Positions 27,655-37,375 are shown, counted from the stretch's first letter. The stretch: DNA of 41,272 bases from Cetobacterium sp. UBA6069 (GCA_002428805.1 DIXX01000011.1:1-41272); one strand, 5' to 3'. Translations and numbers: made by a program. The notes: a model not told the origin generated them from the letters alone.

Positions 27655-28356
27655 TTATTTGATTTTTTTTATTTCAATATAGTTGATATTTTTGTTATGT
27701 TTACATATAAATAAATCTTCAAACTCTGTTCTAATGTTATCAGCAGCTTTAGGACTGTTGTGTAAATCAGCTGTATGATATACAACTTCATAATTTTCTA
27801 AGTCTTTAGCAAACTCAAGAACATCTGCATAGTATTGATCGTGATCTGTTTTGAAGAATAAAGTTCCTTCAACTTTCATTATCACATCAAGAAGTTCAAA
27901 TAGTCTAGGCTGAAGTATTCTATTTTTTTCATTTCCTTCCCAAGGGTCTGGGAAATTGATATATAGTCCTTCGATTTCTCCTTTACCAATAAACTTTGTA
28001 ATGTCTTCACCACGTCTTCTTAAGAAAACAACATTGTTAAGATCTCTTTTAACTGCTTTAGTAGCAGATAAAACCAATCTTTTAAATCTTATTTCAAGAG
28101 CTAAGTGGTTTCTCTCAGGATATTTAGCAGCCATTCCAACAGCAAAATTTCCACTTCCAGATCCAATTTCAAGATACACAGGGTTATTGTTTCCAAAAGC
28201 TTTTTGGTTCCAATTATCTCTGTATGAATCCATAATTTCACTATCATAGATAATGTGATTAGGGAATTCTACTAACTTAACCATATAAGGGTTATAGTTA
28301 ATTCTTGGATTTGTGAAGAAGTGTCTCCATAGAGTATCTTCTAATCTTTCTTTCAT
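27655..28356 (-). CDS. trmB: tRNA (guanine-N7-)-methyltransferase TrmB
   Basis: TrmB makes m7G46 in tRNA with S-adenosylmethionine. The 233-residue protein shows the SAM motif YLEIGSGSGNFAVGMA, LALEIRFKRLV, RRRGEDI, and the family motif YINFPDPWEGNEKNRILQP. It has an N-terminal extension of about 40 residues before the motif, usual in this family. Its ATG (28356) overlaps the waaA stop by 4 bp (ATGA). purA follows after 24 bp. Confidence 0.95.
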   Translation of the reverse strand: MKERLEDTLWRHFFTNPRINYNPYMVKLVEFPNHIIYDSEIMDSYRDNWNQKAFGNNNPVYLEIGSGSGNFAVGMAAKYPERNHLALEIRFKRLVLSATKAVKRDLNNVVFLRRRGEDITKFIGKGEIEGLYINFPDPWEGNEKNRILQPRLFELLDVIMKVEGTLFFKTDHDQYYADVLEFAKDLENYEVVYHTADLHNSPKAADNIRTEFEDLFICKHNKNINYIEIKKIK

Positions 28357-29582
28357 TGTTCCTCCATAAATTTAATCGTTTTTTCAGCAGCATTTTTATT
28401 ACTTTTGAAAAACTCTTTTATTTTACCCTCAGAAACAGGTTTTGTTTCTAAGAGGTTAATAGCGTTTAAAAACTCCTCTTTATTATTAACTTTATGACCG
28501 ATACCAAGAGTTAAAATATCTTTTGAAATATCTTTTACATTTTGTAAATAAGGTCCAAAAATTGGTGTTTTACCATAGAAAAGAGGTTCTAATAAACTAT
28601 GGCCACCTATATTAACTAACGTTCCACCAACAAATGTAATATCAGCAATAGAATAAAATTTTCTTAAAACACCCATTTTATCAACGACTAATATCTGGAA
28701 CTCATCAGAGCAGGGATTGATTTCTAAATCAGTAAGTTTTTTATAACTCAGATTTGAATTTTTTAAAAGAGATTCAATCTCTTCAACTCTTTCCAAATGC
28801 CTTGGAACTATTATAAGTAAGGTATTTTTTAGTTCTTTATAGAGATCTATAAGAATAGAATCTTCGCCTTCACGGGTACTTCCAGCAACAAAAATTTTAC
28901 GATTATTACTTTTTATTAATTCCTTTAACTCTATTTTTTCATTTGAATCAAACTCTTCGAAAGAGATATCAAATTTTAAATTTCCAGAAACTGAAACTTT
29001 TGAAGAATCAGCCCCAAGGTTTATTATTCTATTTTTATCCTCTTCTGATTGCATAAGGAAACCACTTATTTTAAGGAATAAAGGTTTTAAAAGCCATTTG
29101 ATTTTCTTATATCTTGGAAAACTTTTATTAGAAATTCTTCCATTAACAATATAAACTTTAGACATCTTATTTCCTAGAGTTATTAAATTTGGCCAGATTT
29201 CTGTTTCAATTAAAATAACTTTAGAAACTTTAATATATTTAAATATTTTTTTAAGAATAAACATATCATCTAAAGGAAACTTTAATATAGATATTCTATC
29301 ATCTTTTGAATATTTATTTAAGGCAGTTTCGTAACCTGTATCAGTAAAAACTGTAATCAGAATGTTATCTTTAAATTTTTCTTTTAACTTTTTTATAAGA
29401 GCATCTGAAAGATTTATTTCACCAACAGATGAGCAGTGTATCCAAATGTATTCCTCATTTTTTTTTAAAATTGAAATATTTTGAAATAATCTGGTAAAAA
29501 TAAAATTAAATTTCTTAGGTTTAAAAATTAAAAAGATAAATATAAAAGGATATAAAAATCCTCTCAATAGATTGTAAAGCAT
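28353..29582 (-). CDS. waaA: 3-deoxy-D-manno-octulosonic acid (Kdo) transferase
   Basis: WaaA (KdtA) adds Kdo to the lipid A precursor at the inner face of the cytoplasmic membrane. The 409-residue protein has an N-terminal membrane anchor (LLRGFLYPFIFIFLIF), then the GT-B fold with IHCSSVGEINLSDALIKKLK, TVFTDTGYETA, LIETEIWPNLI, VNGRISNKSF and the C-terminal GGTLVNIGGHSLLEP. With lpxD it confirms LPS synthesis. It starts 2 bp after the cmk stop; its ribosome site GGAGG lies in the cmk end. How many Kdo residues it adds cannot be read from sequence. Confidence 0.96.
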   Translation of the reverse strand: MLYNLLRGFLYPFIFIFLIFKPKKFNFIFTRLFQNISILKKNEEYIWIHCSSVGEINLSDALIKKLKEKFKDNILITVFTDTGYETALNKYSKDDRISILKFPLDDMFILKKIFKYIKVSKVILIETEIWPNLITLGNKMSKVYIVNGRISNKSFPRYKKIKWLLKPLFLKISGFLMQSEEDKNRIINLGADSSKVSVSGNLKFDISFEEFDSNEKIELKELIKSNNRKIFVAGSTREGEDSILIDLYKELKNTLLIIVPRHLERVEEIESLLKNSNLSYKKLTDLEINPCSDEFQILVVDKMGVLRKFYSIADITFVGGTLVNIGGHSLLEPLFYGKTPIFGPYLQNVKDISKDILTLGIGHKVNNKEEFLNAINLLETKPVSEGKIKEFFKSNKNAAEKTIKFMEEQ

Positions 29583-29584
29583 TT

Positions 29585-30247
29585 TTATCCTCCAATTTTA
29601 GTTTGGATTAAATTAGCTATAGCAGCTACGCTTTCTTCTATATTCATAAAGCTAGTGTCAATCTCAATAGCATCATCAGCTTTTTTTAGCGGACTCTCTT
29701 TTCTTGTAGAATCTGTATGATCCCTTTCTAAAATATCTTTTAAAACAGTTTCAAAATCTTCATTTATCCCTCTAGAAGCATAGTCTCTAACTCTTCTTTT
29801 AGCTCTTTCTTCAGCAGAAGCTATTAGAAATACCTTTAGATCAGCATTTGGAAAAACAACTGTTCCGATATCTCTACCATCAAGAATAACTTTTTTGCCA
29901 TTACTAATCTCTCTTTGTAAGTCAACTAGTTTAGTTCTAACAGCTTTGATAGCTGAAACAGGAGAGACAATTTTAGTAACTTCAGGAGTTCTAATTTTTA
30001 AAGAAACATCCTCATTATTTAATATAAATTGATCTCCAATAATATCAACCTTTATTTTATCTAAGATGTTTTCGACATCATTTTGATTATGGAAATCAAT
30101 ATTATTTTGCAATATGTAAAGAGCCACCATTCTATACATAGCTCCAGTATCAAGGTATGTTAATCCAAAATTTTTAGCAATTACTTTAGCGATAGTACTT
30201 TTCCCACTACCAGCAGGACCATCTAGTGCAATGATATAATTTTTCAT
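29585..30247 (-). CDS. cmk: Cytidylate kinase
   Basis: Cmk phosphorylates CMP and dCMP with ATP. The 220-residue length is normal. The P-loop is ALDGPAGSGKSTIAK, followed by YLDTGAMYRMVALY, LDGRDIGTVVFPNADLKVFL and the LID-like AEERAKRRVRDY. The ATG at 30247 lies 10 bp after prmA and follows AGGGAGGA. cmk next to LPS genes may reflect the need for CMP recycling from CMP-Kdo, which WaaA downstream uses; that link is inference. Confidence 0.97.
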   Translation of the reverse strand: MKNYIIALDGPAGSGKSTIAKVIAKNFGLTYLDTGAMYRMVALYILQNNIDFHNQNDVENILDKIKVDIIGDQFILNNEDVSLKIRTPEVTKIVSPVSAIKAVRTKLVDLQREISNGKKVILDGRDIGTVVFPNADLKVFLIASAEERAKRRVRDYASRGINEDFETVLKDILERDHTDSTRKESPLKKADDAIEIDTSFMNIEESVAAIANLIQTKIGG

Positions 30248-30257
30248 AAAATCCTCC

Positions 30258-31187
30258 CTAGGCTTTAATAAGAAGAGCTCTCCACTCTTTATCTCTTTTT
30301 ATTTCTAGTATTTCAAGACCTTTTTCCTCTACTTGTCTAACAATTTCAGGTAGTTTATCCTCTATAATTCCAGAGAAAATAATCAATCCATCTTTTTTAA
30401 CAACTTTAAAGATATCTTTTAAAAGAAGTAGGATTACATCAGCTAAAATATTAGCTACAACAACATCAAATTGTTTATCTTGAACAACAGAGATTAAATC
30501 TCCTAAGAATACTTGAGCAGTATCTTCAGATATTTTATTTAACTCTAGATTTTCTTTTGTAGCTTCTACAGCTAATTCATCAATATCAGTTCCATAAATA
30601 TCAACAGCACCTAATTTTTGAGCAGCAATCATAAGTATTCCAGAACCAGTACCTACATCAATAACACTGTTTCCAGGTTTTATATTTTCTTCCATTATTT
30701 TTAAGCAAAGAGATGTAGTTGGATGAGAACCAGTACCAAAAGCTCTTCCAGGATCTAATTCAATAACTAACTCATCCTCTTCAGCCTCATATTCTCTCCA
30801 AGTAGGTTTTACTACGAATTTTTCACTAACTTTTTCTGGATATAAATATTTTTTCCAACTATTTTGGTAATCCTCTTCATCGTATTCATAGAAATCTATT
30901 GTAAAAACAACATCATCTCTATCATTGAATCTTTCTTCAAAAGCAGATTTTATAAGCTCGTTTCTTCTTTGAGAATAAGGATTCATTGGGAAATACGCAG
31001 AAACAGCGTAATCAACCATTAAGAATTGTTTCTCATCTTTATAGAAATCTAAAGGATTTTTTGTTTTTAATGGTTCATCAATTTTTAAACCAGTAGCTCC
31101 AAATCCATAGAATATATCACAAATCTCTTTTTGAGTATCATCGATACTATCACTATCAAATATAACTTTTATTTCAACAACTTTCAT
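30258..31187 (-). CDS. prmA: Ribosomal protein L11 methyltransferase PrmA
   Basis: PrmA trimethylates ribosomal protein L11 using S-adenosylmethionine. The 309-residue length fits. The N-terminal substrate-recognition domain (about 1-110) is followed by the methyltransferase with ELDPGRAFGTGSHPTTSLCL, VIDVGTGSGILMIAAQKLGA, and VVANILADVILLLLKDIF, all diagnostic. The ATG at 31187 has a purine-rich site TAGGACGG upstream. It lies 10 bp after the ymdB-like gene. Confidence 0.96.
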   Translation of the reverse strand: MKVVEIKVIFDSDSIDDTQKEICDIFYGFGATGLKIDEPLKTKNPLDFYKDEKQFLMVDYAVSAYFPMNPYSQRRNELIKSAFEERFNDRDDVVFTIDFYEYDEEDYQNSWKKYLYPEKVSEKFVVKPTWREYEAEEDELVIELDPGRAFGTGSHPTTSLCLKIMEENIKPGNSVIDVGTGSGILMIAAQKLGAVDIYGTDIDELAVEATKENLELNKISEDTAQVFLGDLISVVQDKQFDVVVANILADVILLLLKDIFKVVKKDGLIIFSGIIEDKLPEIVRQVEEKGLEILEIKRDKEWRALLIKA

Positions 31188-31197
31188 AAAAACCGTC

Positions 31198-31992
31198 CTA
31201 ATTAAATATTCCTAACTCAATAAGAGAAAGGTTGATTCTTTCTATTTTTATACATTCACCAGTTTCATCATCTAATTCAATATCTAAACCGTTGATTCTT
31301 TCTTTACCTTCGGCGATATCAAATTTTTGTGGTAGAGCAGTTAAGAATTTAGGGATGATTGATTCTTTCTTCATTCCTATAATTCCGTTGTCAGAACCAG
31401 TCATTCCAACATCACTGATATAACCAGTACCTTCAAGAAGGATTTTATTATCTGCTGTTTGAACGTGTGTGTGTGTTCCGTAAACTACAGAAACTTTACC
31501 ATCTAAGTAGTTAGCAAGAGCTAATTTCTCTGAAGTAGCTTCAGCATGGAAATCTATTATAATATGTTTACACTCTTTTCTAATCTCTTCAATAAGAGTG
31601 TTTGCAGTTGTAAATGGGCAATCAATTGGAGGCATAAAAACTCTTCCTTGAAGTGATACAACAGCTATTTTGTTTCCTTTTTTATCTTTTAAAATAGAGT
31701 AACCAGTACCAGGTACACCACTTGGATAATTATATGGACGAAGAAGTCTATTAGTTCTATCTAAATAGTCATAAATCTCCTTTTTATCCCAAATATGGTT
31801 TCCACTTGTAATAATGTTTACTCCCCAATCTAAAATCTCATCACAAAGCTTTGCAGTGATTCCGAATCCAGCAGCAGCATTTTCTCCGTTAACAATTATA
31901 AAATCATAATTGTTTTTATATTTGTCAAGATATGCCTTTAAAATTTTTCTACCAGGATTTCCAACAACATCACCAATAACTAAAACTTTCAT
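31198..31992 (-). CDS. YmdB-like metallophosphoesterase (TIGR00282)
   Basis: The 264-residue protein starts MKVLVIGDVVGNPGRKILKA and contains VNGENAAAGFGIT, ITSGNHIWDKKEI, IDFHAEATSEKLALA and VYGTHTHVQTAD, which are the metal-binding blocks of the YmdB/TIGR00282 phosphodiesterase family. Bacillus YmdB hydrolyses 2',3'-cyclic nucleotides and affects biofilm and motility decisions; the role here is not known. In Firmicutes the gene often follows rny, which is not present here. It is the first gene of the minus-strand operon; the ATG at 31992 follows GAGGTAA. Confidence 0.92.
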   Translation of the reverse strand: MKVLVIGDVVGNPGRKILKAYLDKYKNNYDFIIVNGENAAAGFGITAKLCDEILDWGVNIITSGNHIWDKKEIYDYLDRTNRLLRPYNYPSGVPGTGYSILKDKKGNKIAVVSLQGRVFMPPIDCPFTTANTLIEEIRKECKHIIIDFHAEATSEKLALANYLDGKVSVVYGTHTHVQTADNKILLEGTGYISDVGMTGSDNGIIGMKKESIIPKFLTALPQKFDIAEGKERINGLDIELDDETGECIKIERINLSLIELGIFN

Positions 31993-32029
31993 AATTTACC
32001 TCATTTCTATATTTGTATTACCAAAAAAT

Positions 32030-32038
32030 ATTATAACA
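32030..32038 (-). promoter_or_regulatory. Extended -10 promoter of the ymdB-to-DUF1653 operon
   Basis: On the minus strand TGT-TATAAT lies 38 nt before the ATG at 31992. The -35 (32053-32058, TTTTAA) is weak. It is the only promoter-like element seen ahead of this eight-gene operon. Confidence 0.6.
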
Positions 32039-32092
32039 TTTTTTACTAGAAATTAAAACTCAAAAAATACTTAAAAAAAAACAAATCCAGTA

Positions 32093-32121
32093 TTGACAAC
32101 TACACAAAAATAGTGTATTAT
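32093..32121 (+). promoter_or_regulatory. Consensus promoter of the 70-residue protein gene
   Basis: A perfect TTGACA (32093-32098), a 17-bp spacer and TATTAT (32116-32121) form one of the two best promoters in the window. Transcription should start near 32128, which rules out translation starts upstream of that. Confidence 0.85.
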
Positions 32122-32156
32122 TGAGTCAGATAATAAACAGACTAGGAGTGACGCAT

Positions 32157-32369
32157 ATGTTAACTAAAGAAGAATTTTTAAAAAAAATAGGACAAAGTGA
32201 AGAGGAATTAAAAGCAAAAGGGCTTGAGTTAATGTTCATAGGTGAAGTTGGATATGGTGACGATGAAGATGACGGATGGGATATAGTTTATATCGATCCA
32301 AGTAGATGTTTAGAGGTTGGTATGGGATGTAAATGTGCTGTTGGCGGGACATTACACGACAAATTATAA
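32157..32369 (+). CDS. Small protein with C-terminal cysteine cluster, unknown function
   Basis: The ATG at 32157 follows AGGAGTG and gives 70 residues. An upstream reading from 32121 overlaps the promoter -10 and can be excluded. The N-terminal third is charged and helical (LTKEEFLKKIGQSEEELKAK). The middle is acidic (GYGDDEDDGWDIVYIDPS). The end carries Cys51, Cys58 and Cys60 in RCLEVGMGCKC. There is no signal peptide or membrane segment. I do not recognise the family. The three cysteines suggest metal binding or a redox role, but this is a guess. It has its own consensus promoter and terminator, so it is probably a strongly expressed single gene. Confidence 0.8.
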   Translation: MLTKEEFLKKIGQSEEELKAKGLELMFIGEVGYGDDEDDGWDIVYIDPSRCLEVGMGCKCAVGGTLHDKL

Positions 32370-32380
32370 GATATGCTCAG

Positions 32381-32411
32381 AAGGTAAGAAATAAATCTTA
32401 CCTTTTTTTAT
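32381..32411 (+). terminator. Intrinsic terminator after the 70-residue gene
   Basis: AAGGTAAGA (32381-32389) pairs with TCTTACCTT (32396-32404) around AATAAA, with a T7 run that overlaps the 3' arm. Confidence 0.85.
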
Positions 32412-32441
32412 TACAAAAACATTAAGTTCTATAAAAAAATA

Positions 32442-32450
32442 TGTTATAAT
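32442..32450 (+). promoter_or_regulatory. Extended -10 promoter of the RseC-MORN-STAS unit
   Basis: TGT-TATAAT lies 33 nt before the ATG at 32483, with a partial -35 TTAAGT at 32422-32427 and a 17-bp spacer. Confidence 0.65.
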
Positions 32451-32482
32451 TTCAATATAATCATTTCAATAAGGAGCAGAAA

Positions 32483-32893
32483 ATGAAAAGTAGTGGTTTA
32501 GTAAAAGAAAGATTAGGGAATAAACTGGTTATTTCTATGTATAAAGAGAGTGCTTGCTCTCATTGTAATAACTGTAGTGACAGTGCTAAGATAGCAAATA
32601 CATTTACTTTTATAACTGATAGAGATGACGTTAATATAGGGGATATAATAACTTTTGAAATGGAAGATAATCAAGTTTTTAAAGCTGCTATGATTGTATA
32701 TATATTTCCACTAATATTTATGTTTTTAGGATATTTTTTAGGAAGTAAGTTAGGATTTTCTGAAGGTAAAAATATAGGAATGAGTTTTATGAGTTTAGTA
32801 GTGGCATTTATAGGAATATTTTTTTATGATAAAAAAATAGTGAAACATAAAATTGAAAAATCAGTAAAGATAATAGATATAGAAAGAAAGTAG
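32483..32893 (+). CDS. SoxR-reducing system / RseC-family membrane protein
   Basis: The 136-residue protein matches the RseC/MucC layout: a soluble N-terminal part with clustered cysteines (SACSHCNNCS), then GDIITFEMEDNQVFKAAMIV and two transmembrane helices (about residues 73-94 and 100-117), and a short basic tail. RseC proteins are linked to SoxR reduction or to sigma-E control in Proteobacteria, and sometimes to the Rnf electron-transfer complex. No sigma-E, SoxR or Rnf gene is in the window. The cysteines may bind an Fe-S cluster. The ATG at 32483 follows AAGGAG, and a MORN gene follows after 14 bp. Confidence 0.85.
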   Translation: MKSSGLVKERLGNKLVISMYKESACSHCNNCSDSAKIANTFTFITDRDDVNIGDIITFEMEDNQVFKAAMIVYIFPLIFMFLGYFLGSKLGFSEGKNIGMSFMSLVVAFIGIFFYDKKIVKHKIEKSVKIIDIERK

Positions 32894-32907
32894 TGAGGGA
32901 TTAAAAA

Positions 32908-33402
32908 ATGATAAAAAAAATGTTAGTAACCTTTATTTTATTAGCGCAATTTATTTTTGCAAAATACTCACAAGTAGATTATTCTAAAATTTTAAACAAA
33001 AATGGAAAAGTTTTCGTCAAAGACAAAAGCACTCCTTATACAGGAATGGTAACATTTCAAAAAGATAGAGAGTTTTACAAAAATGGTGTACCGGAAGGGA
33101 AGTGGTTATCTTTTTATGCTAACGGAAAAATAAAATCAATAGAAAATTGGAAAAATGGAGAACTAAATGGTAAATATGTTTTATATAATCAATATGGTTA
33201 TAAAACGTTTCAAACAAATTACTTAAAAGGAAAAGACCATGGCTTATTCAAGTTATATCATGAAAATGGAAAGCTTCATATAGTTGGTAACTTTAATAAC
33301 GGTCAAGCAATAGGAGTTTGGAATTACTATAATCAAAATGGAAAATTAGTAGGGAAAAGAGAGTACACAGTAGAAACTAATCATTTTGATCAAACAAATT
33401 AA
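32908..33402 (+). CDS. Exported MORN-repeat (YwqK-like) protein
   Basis: The 164-residue protein has a signal peptide (MIKKMLVTFILLAQFIFAK) and four to five MORN-like units: FYKNGVPEGKWLSFYANGK, IENWKNGELNGKYVLYNQYG, FQTNYLKGKDHGLFKLYHEN, VGNFNNGQAIGVWNYYNQNG. These repeats form a beta meander that may touch membranes or proteins. YwqK-like domains are annotated as antitoxins in databases, but no toxin gene is adjacent and the protein is exported, so I do not adopt that label. It resembles the shorter protein at 4687-4929. It lies between an RseC-family and a STAS-like gene. Confidence 0.82.
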   Translation: MIKKMLVTFILLAQFIFAKYSQVDYSKILNKNGKVFVKDKSTPYTGMVTFQKDREFYKNGVPEGKWLSFYANGKIKSIENWKNGELNGKYVLYNQYGYKTFQTNYLKGKDHGLFKLYHENGKLHIVGNFNNGQAIGVWNYYNQNGKLVGKREYTVETNHFDQTN

Positions 33403-33420
33403 ATTTAGGAGAAAAAACTT

Positions 33421-33756
33421 ATGAAAATAAAATTAAAAAAATATTTTAATAGCTCAATGCTTATAAATCCAGATAAAGCTAAGAGCTTTTATGAAAAAAT
33501 AAAAGAAGTTTTAAAAAAAGAGGAAGAGGTAGTGCTTGATTTTGCAGGAATTCAAGTGACAACATTGGTATTTTTATATGTACTTTTTACTAATTTGTGG
33601 AATGAATATGGAAATGAATTGAAAAATAAATTAACTATAAAAAATGCTTCACAAGGACAGTTTAATCAGATGCTATATTTAAAAGATAACTATAAAGAGT
33701 TGAAAACAAAATTCTTAGGTGTTCATCAAAACTTTGAAATAGCCTACATAGGATAA
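33421..33756 (+). CDS. STAS-like (DUF4325-type) protein
   Basis: The 111-residue protein has the pattern VVLDFAGIQVTTLVFLYVLF near the middle and a later IKNASQGQFNQMLYLKDNYK, similar to DUF4325 STAS-like domains, in which a buried strand LDFxGV is followed by a helix. True anti-sigma antagonists have a phosphorylatable Ser after the strand; here the region reads TTLVF, so a Thr could take that place, but this is uncertain. It follows the MORN gene by 18 bp, with AGGAG before the ATG. No partner kinase is nearby. The role is unknown. Confidence 0.65.
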   Translation: MKIKLKKYFNSSMLINPDKAKSFYEKIKEVLKKEEEVVLDFAGIQVTTLVFLYVLFTNLWNEYGNELKNKLTIKNASQGQFNQMLYLKDNYKELKTKFLGVHQNFEIAYIG

Positions 33757-33759
33757 TTG

Positions 33760-33788
33760 TTGACAAAATTAATAAAAAATGTTAACAT
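33760..33788 (+). promoter_or_regulatory. Promoter of the 80-residue protein gene
   Basis: A perfect TTGACA (33760-33765), a 17-bp spacer and TAACAT (33783-33788) preceded by TGT. The 10-bp palindrome ATGTTAACAT (33779-33788) covers the -10 and could be an operator. Confidence 0.75.
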
Positions 33789-33829
33789 AAAAAAGTAAAG
33801 AAACTATACCAAAAAGGGGTGTAAAAGAT

Positions 33830-34072
33830 ATGTTTTTTGAAGAGATACAAAATGAAATATATGATAGCACATTTGATTCGATTTATAATGCATTATTAGA
33901 AGAGTTTAGAGAAGGAAAATTAACTATTGAAAGGTTAATGATGAATGTAGAAGAACAACAGCAAGTGTTGTTAAATGGATTTTTCGAAGGTGAGACTAAA
34001 TTTGCTTATGCAAGTGCAACAGTAGATGCTCATCAATATGCTTTAGCAATGATAAAAAAAGGTTTAGTATAA
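33830..34072 (+). CDS. Small conserved-looking protein of unknown function
   Basis: The 80-residue protein is acidic and probably all-helical: FFEEIQNEIYDSTFDSIYNA, LLEEFREGKLTIERLMMNVE, then VDAHQYALAMIKKGLV. It has no signal peptide, cysteine or membrane segment. I do not recognise the family. It has its own near-consensus promoter and an intrinsic terminator directly after the stop, so it is a separate, probably well expressed unit. Its leader AAAGGGGTGTAAA (33813-33825) is identical to the one at 40634-40646 before another gene. The candidate small RNA gene starts about 140 bp downstream. Confidence 0.75.
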   Translation: MFFEEIQNEIYDSTFDSIYNALLEEFREGKLTIERLMMNVEEQQQVLLNGFFEGETKFAYASATVDAHQYALAMIKKGLV

Positions 34073-34073
34073 T

Positions 34074-34103
34074 AAAGAATGGATATATTCCATTCTTTTC
34101 TTT
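34074..34103 (+). terminator. Intrinsic terminator after the 80-residue gene
   Basis: AAAGAATGGA (34074-34083) pairs with TCCATTCTTT (34089-34098) around TATAT, followed by a T-rich tract. Confidence 0.85.
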
Positions 34104-34175
34104 TTACACATAAAAAACAATCTAAAAGGTAAAAAACAGAACAATTAAAAATAAATGAATGTTCAGAAAAAAAAC

Positions 34176-34204
34176 TTGACATAAAAGTGTTCTTATTATA
34201 TACT
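34176..34204 (+). promoter_or_regulatory. Consensus promoter of the small RNA candidate
   Basis: A perfect TTGACA (34176-34181), a 17-bp spacer and TATACT (34199-34204). It has no protein gene downstream on this strand before the terminator at 34303. Transcription should start near 34211. Confidence 0.82.
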
Positions 34205-34210
34205 AGTTGT

Positions 34211-34328
34211 GAGACCGAATTTGATTGAATAGATCTATATACCCCCCAAAAATCTATTTTAATCTTTTTTATTTTTTAACACTCCCCCGTGTTATAAAAA
34301 AACCCTCCCCCCCAGGAGGGCTTTTTTT
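34211..34328 (+). ncRNA. Candidate small regulatory RNA with three C-rich hairpin loops
   Basis: Between a consensus promoter and a strong terminator lies a transcript of about 118 nt with no start codon plus ribosome site. On paper it forms three hairpins. Hairpin 1 has stem AATAGAT (34228-34234) with ATCTATT (34252-34258) and a 17-nt loop holding C6 (34242-34247). Hairpin 2 has stem TAACAC (34277-34282) with GTGTTA (34289-34294) and loop TCCCCC. Hairpin 3 is the terminator, with loop CCCCCA. C-rich loops are what RsaE/RoxS-type and other UCCC-motif small RNAs use to pair with G-rich ribosome sites. The repeated exposed C run in an AT-rich genome is the main support. The ends and the expression are inferred. 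It fits neither 6S RNA, tmRNA nor SRP RNA as I know them. The rest of the gene-free stretch (34106-34175) shows only AT-rich sequence and possible GAACA/TGTTC elements. Confidence 0.7.
34303..34328 (+). terminator. Terminator hairpin of the small RNA candidate
   Basis: CCCTCC (34303-34308) pairs with GGAGGG (34315-34320) around CCCCCA, with seven A before the stem and seven T after C34321. This is a textbook intrinsic terminator with an unusual C-only loop. Confidence 0.9.
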
Positions 34329-34363
34329 ATTTACTGGATAATATTTAAAATTATTTACTTAAT

Positions 34364-34395
34364 TATAAAAAAAGATGCTCCAAAGGAACATCTTT
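34364..34395 (-). terminator. Intrinsic terminator after lysS
   Basis: On the minus strand AAAGATGTTCC (34395-34385) pairs with GGAGCATCTTT (34381-34371), one G-T wobble, loop TTT, followed by a T run. It begins 10 nt after the lysS stop. Confidence 0.85.
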
Positions 34396-34405
34396 AAATT
34401 AAAAA

Positions 34406-37323
<2,918 letters not shown>

Positions 37324-37341
37324 TTACCCCTCCTTTAATAA

Positions 37342-37370
37342 AAAATAGAGCAAAGAGATTGCTCTATTTT
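37342..37370 (-). terminator. Terminator or attenuator hairpin between DUF1934 and lipoprotein genes
   Basis: AAAATAGAGCAA (37342-37353) pairs perfectly with TTGCTCTATTTT (37359-37370), loop AGAGA, with a T-rich tract on the minus strand. It stands 5 nt after the upstream stop and 18 nt before the next ATG. Confidence 0.75.
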
Positions 37371-37375
37371 AACTT

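Noticed and set aside
32121..32156. N-terminal extension of the 70-residue protein
   Set aside because: It begins at the promoter -10 hexamer, upstream of the expected transcription start; ATG 32157 has AGGAGTG.
32908..33402. Toxin-antitoxin module
   Set aside because: MORN/YwqK proteins are often named antitoxin, but this one is exported and the neighbours (RseC family, STAS-like) are not toxins.
34211..34328. 6S RNA, SRP RNA or tmRNA
   Set aside because: The length (about 118 nt), the three short C-loop hairpins and the absence of a long bulged rod or of a tRNA-like end do not fit these RNAs.
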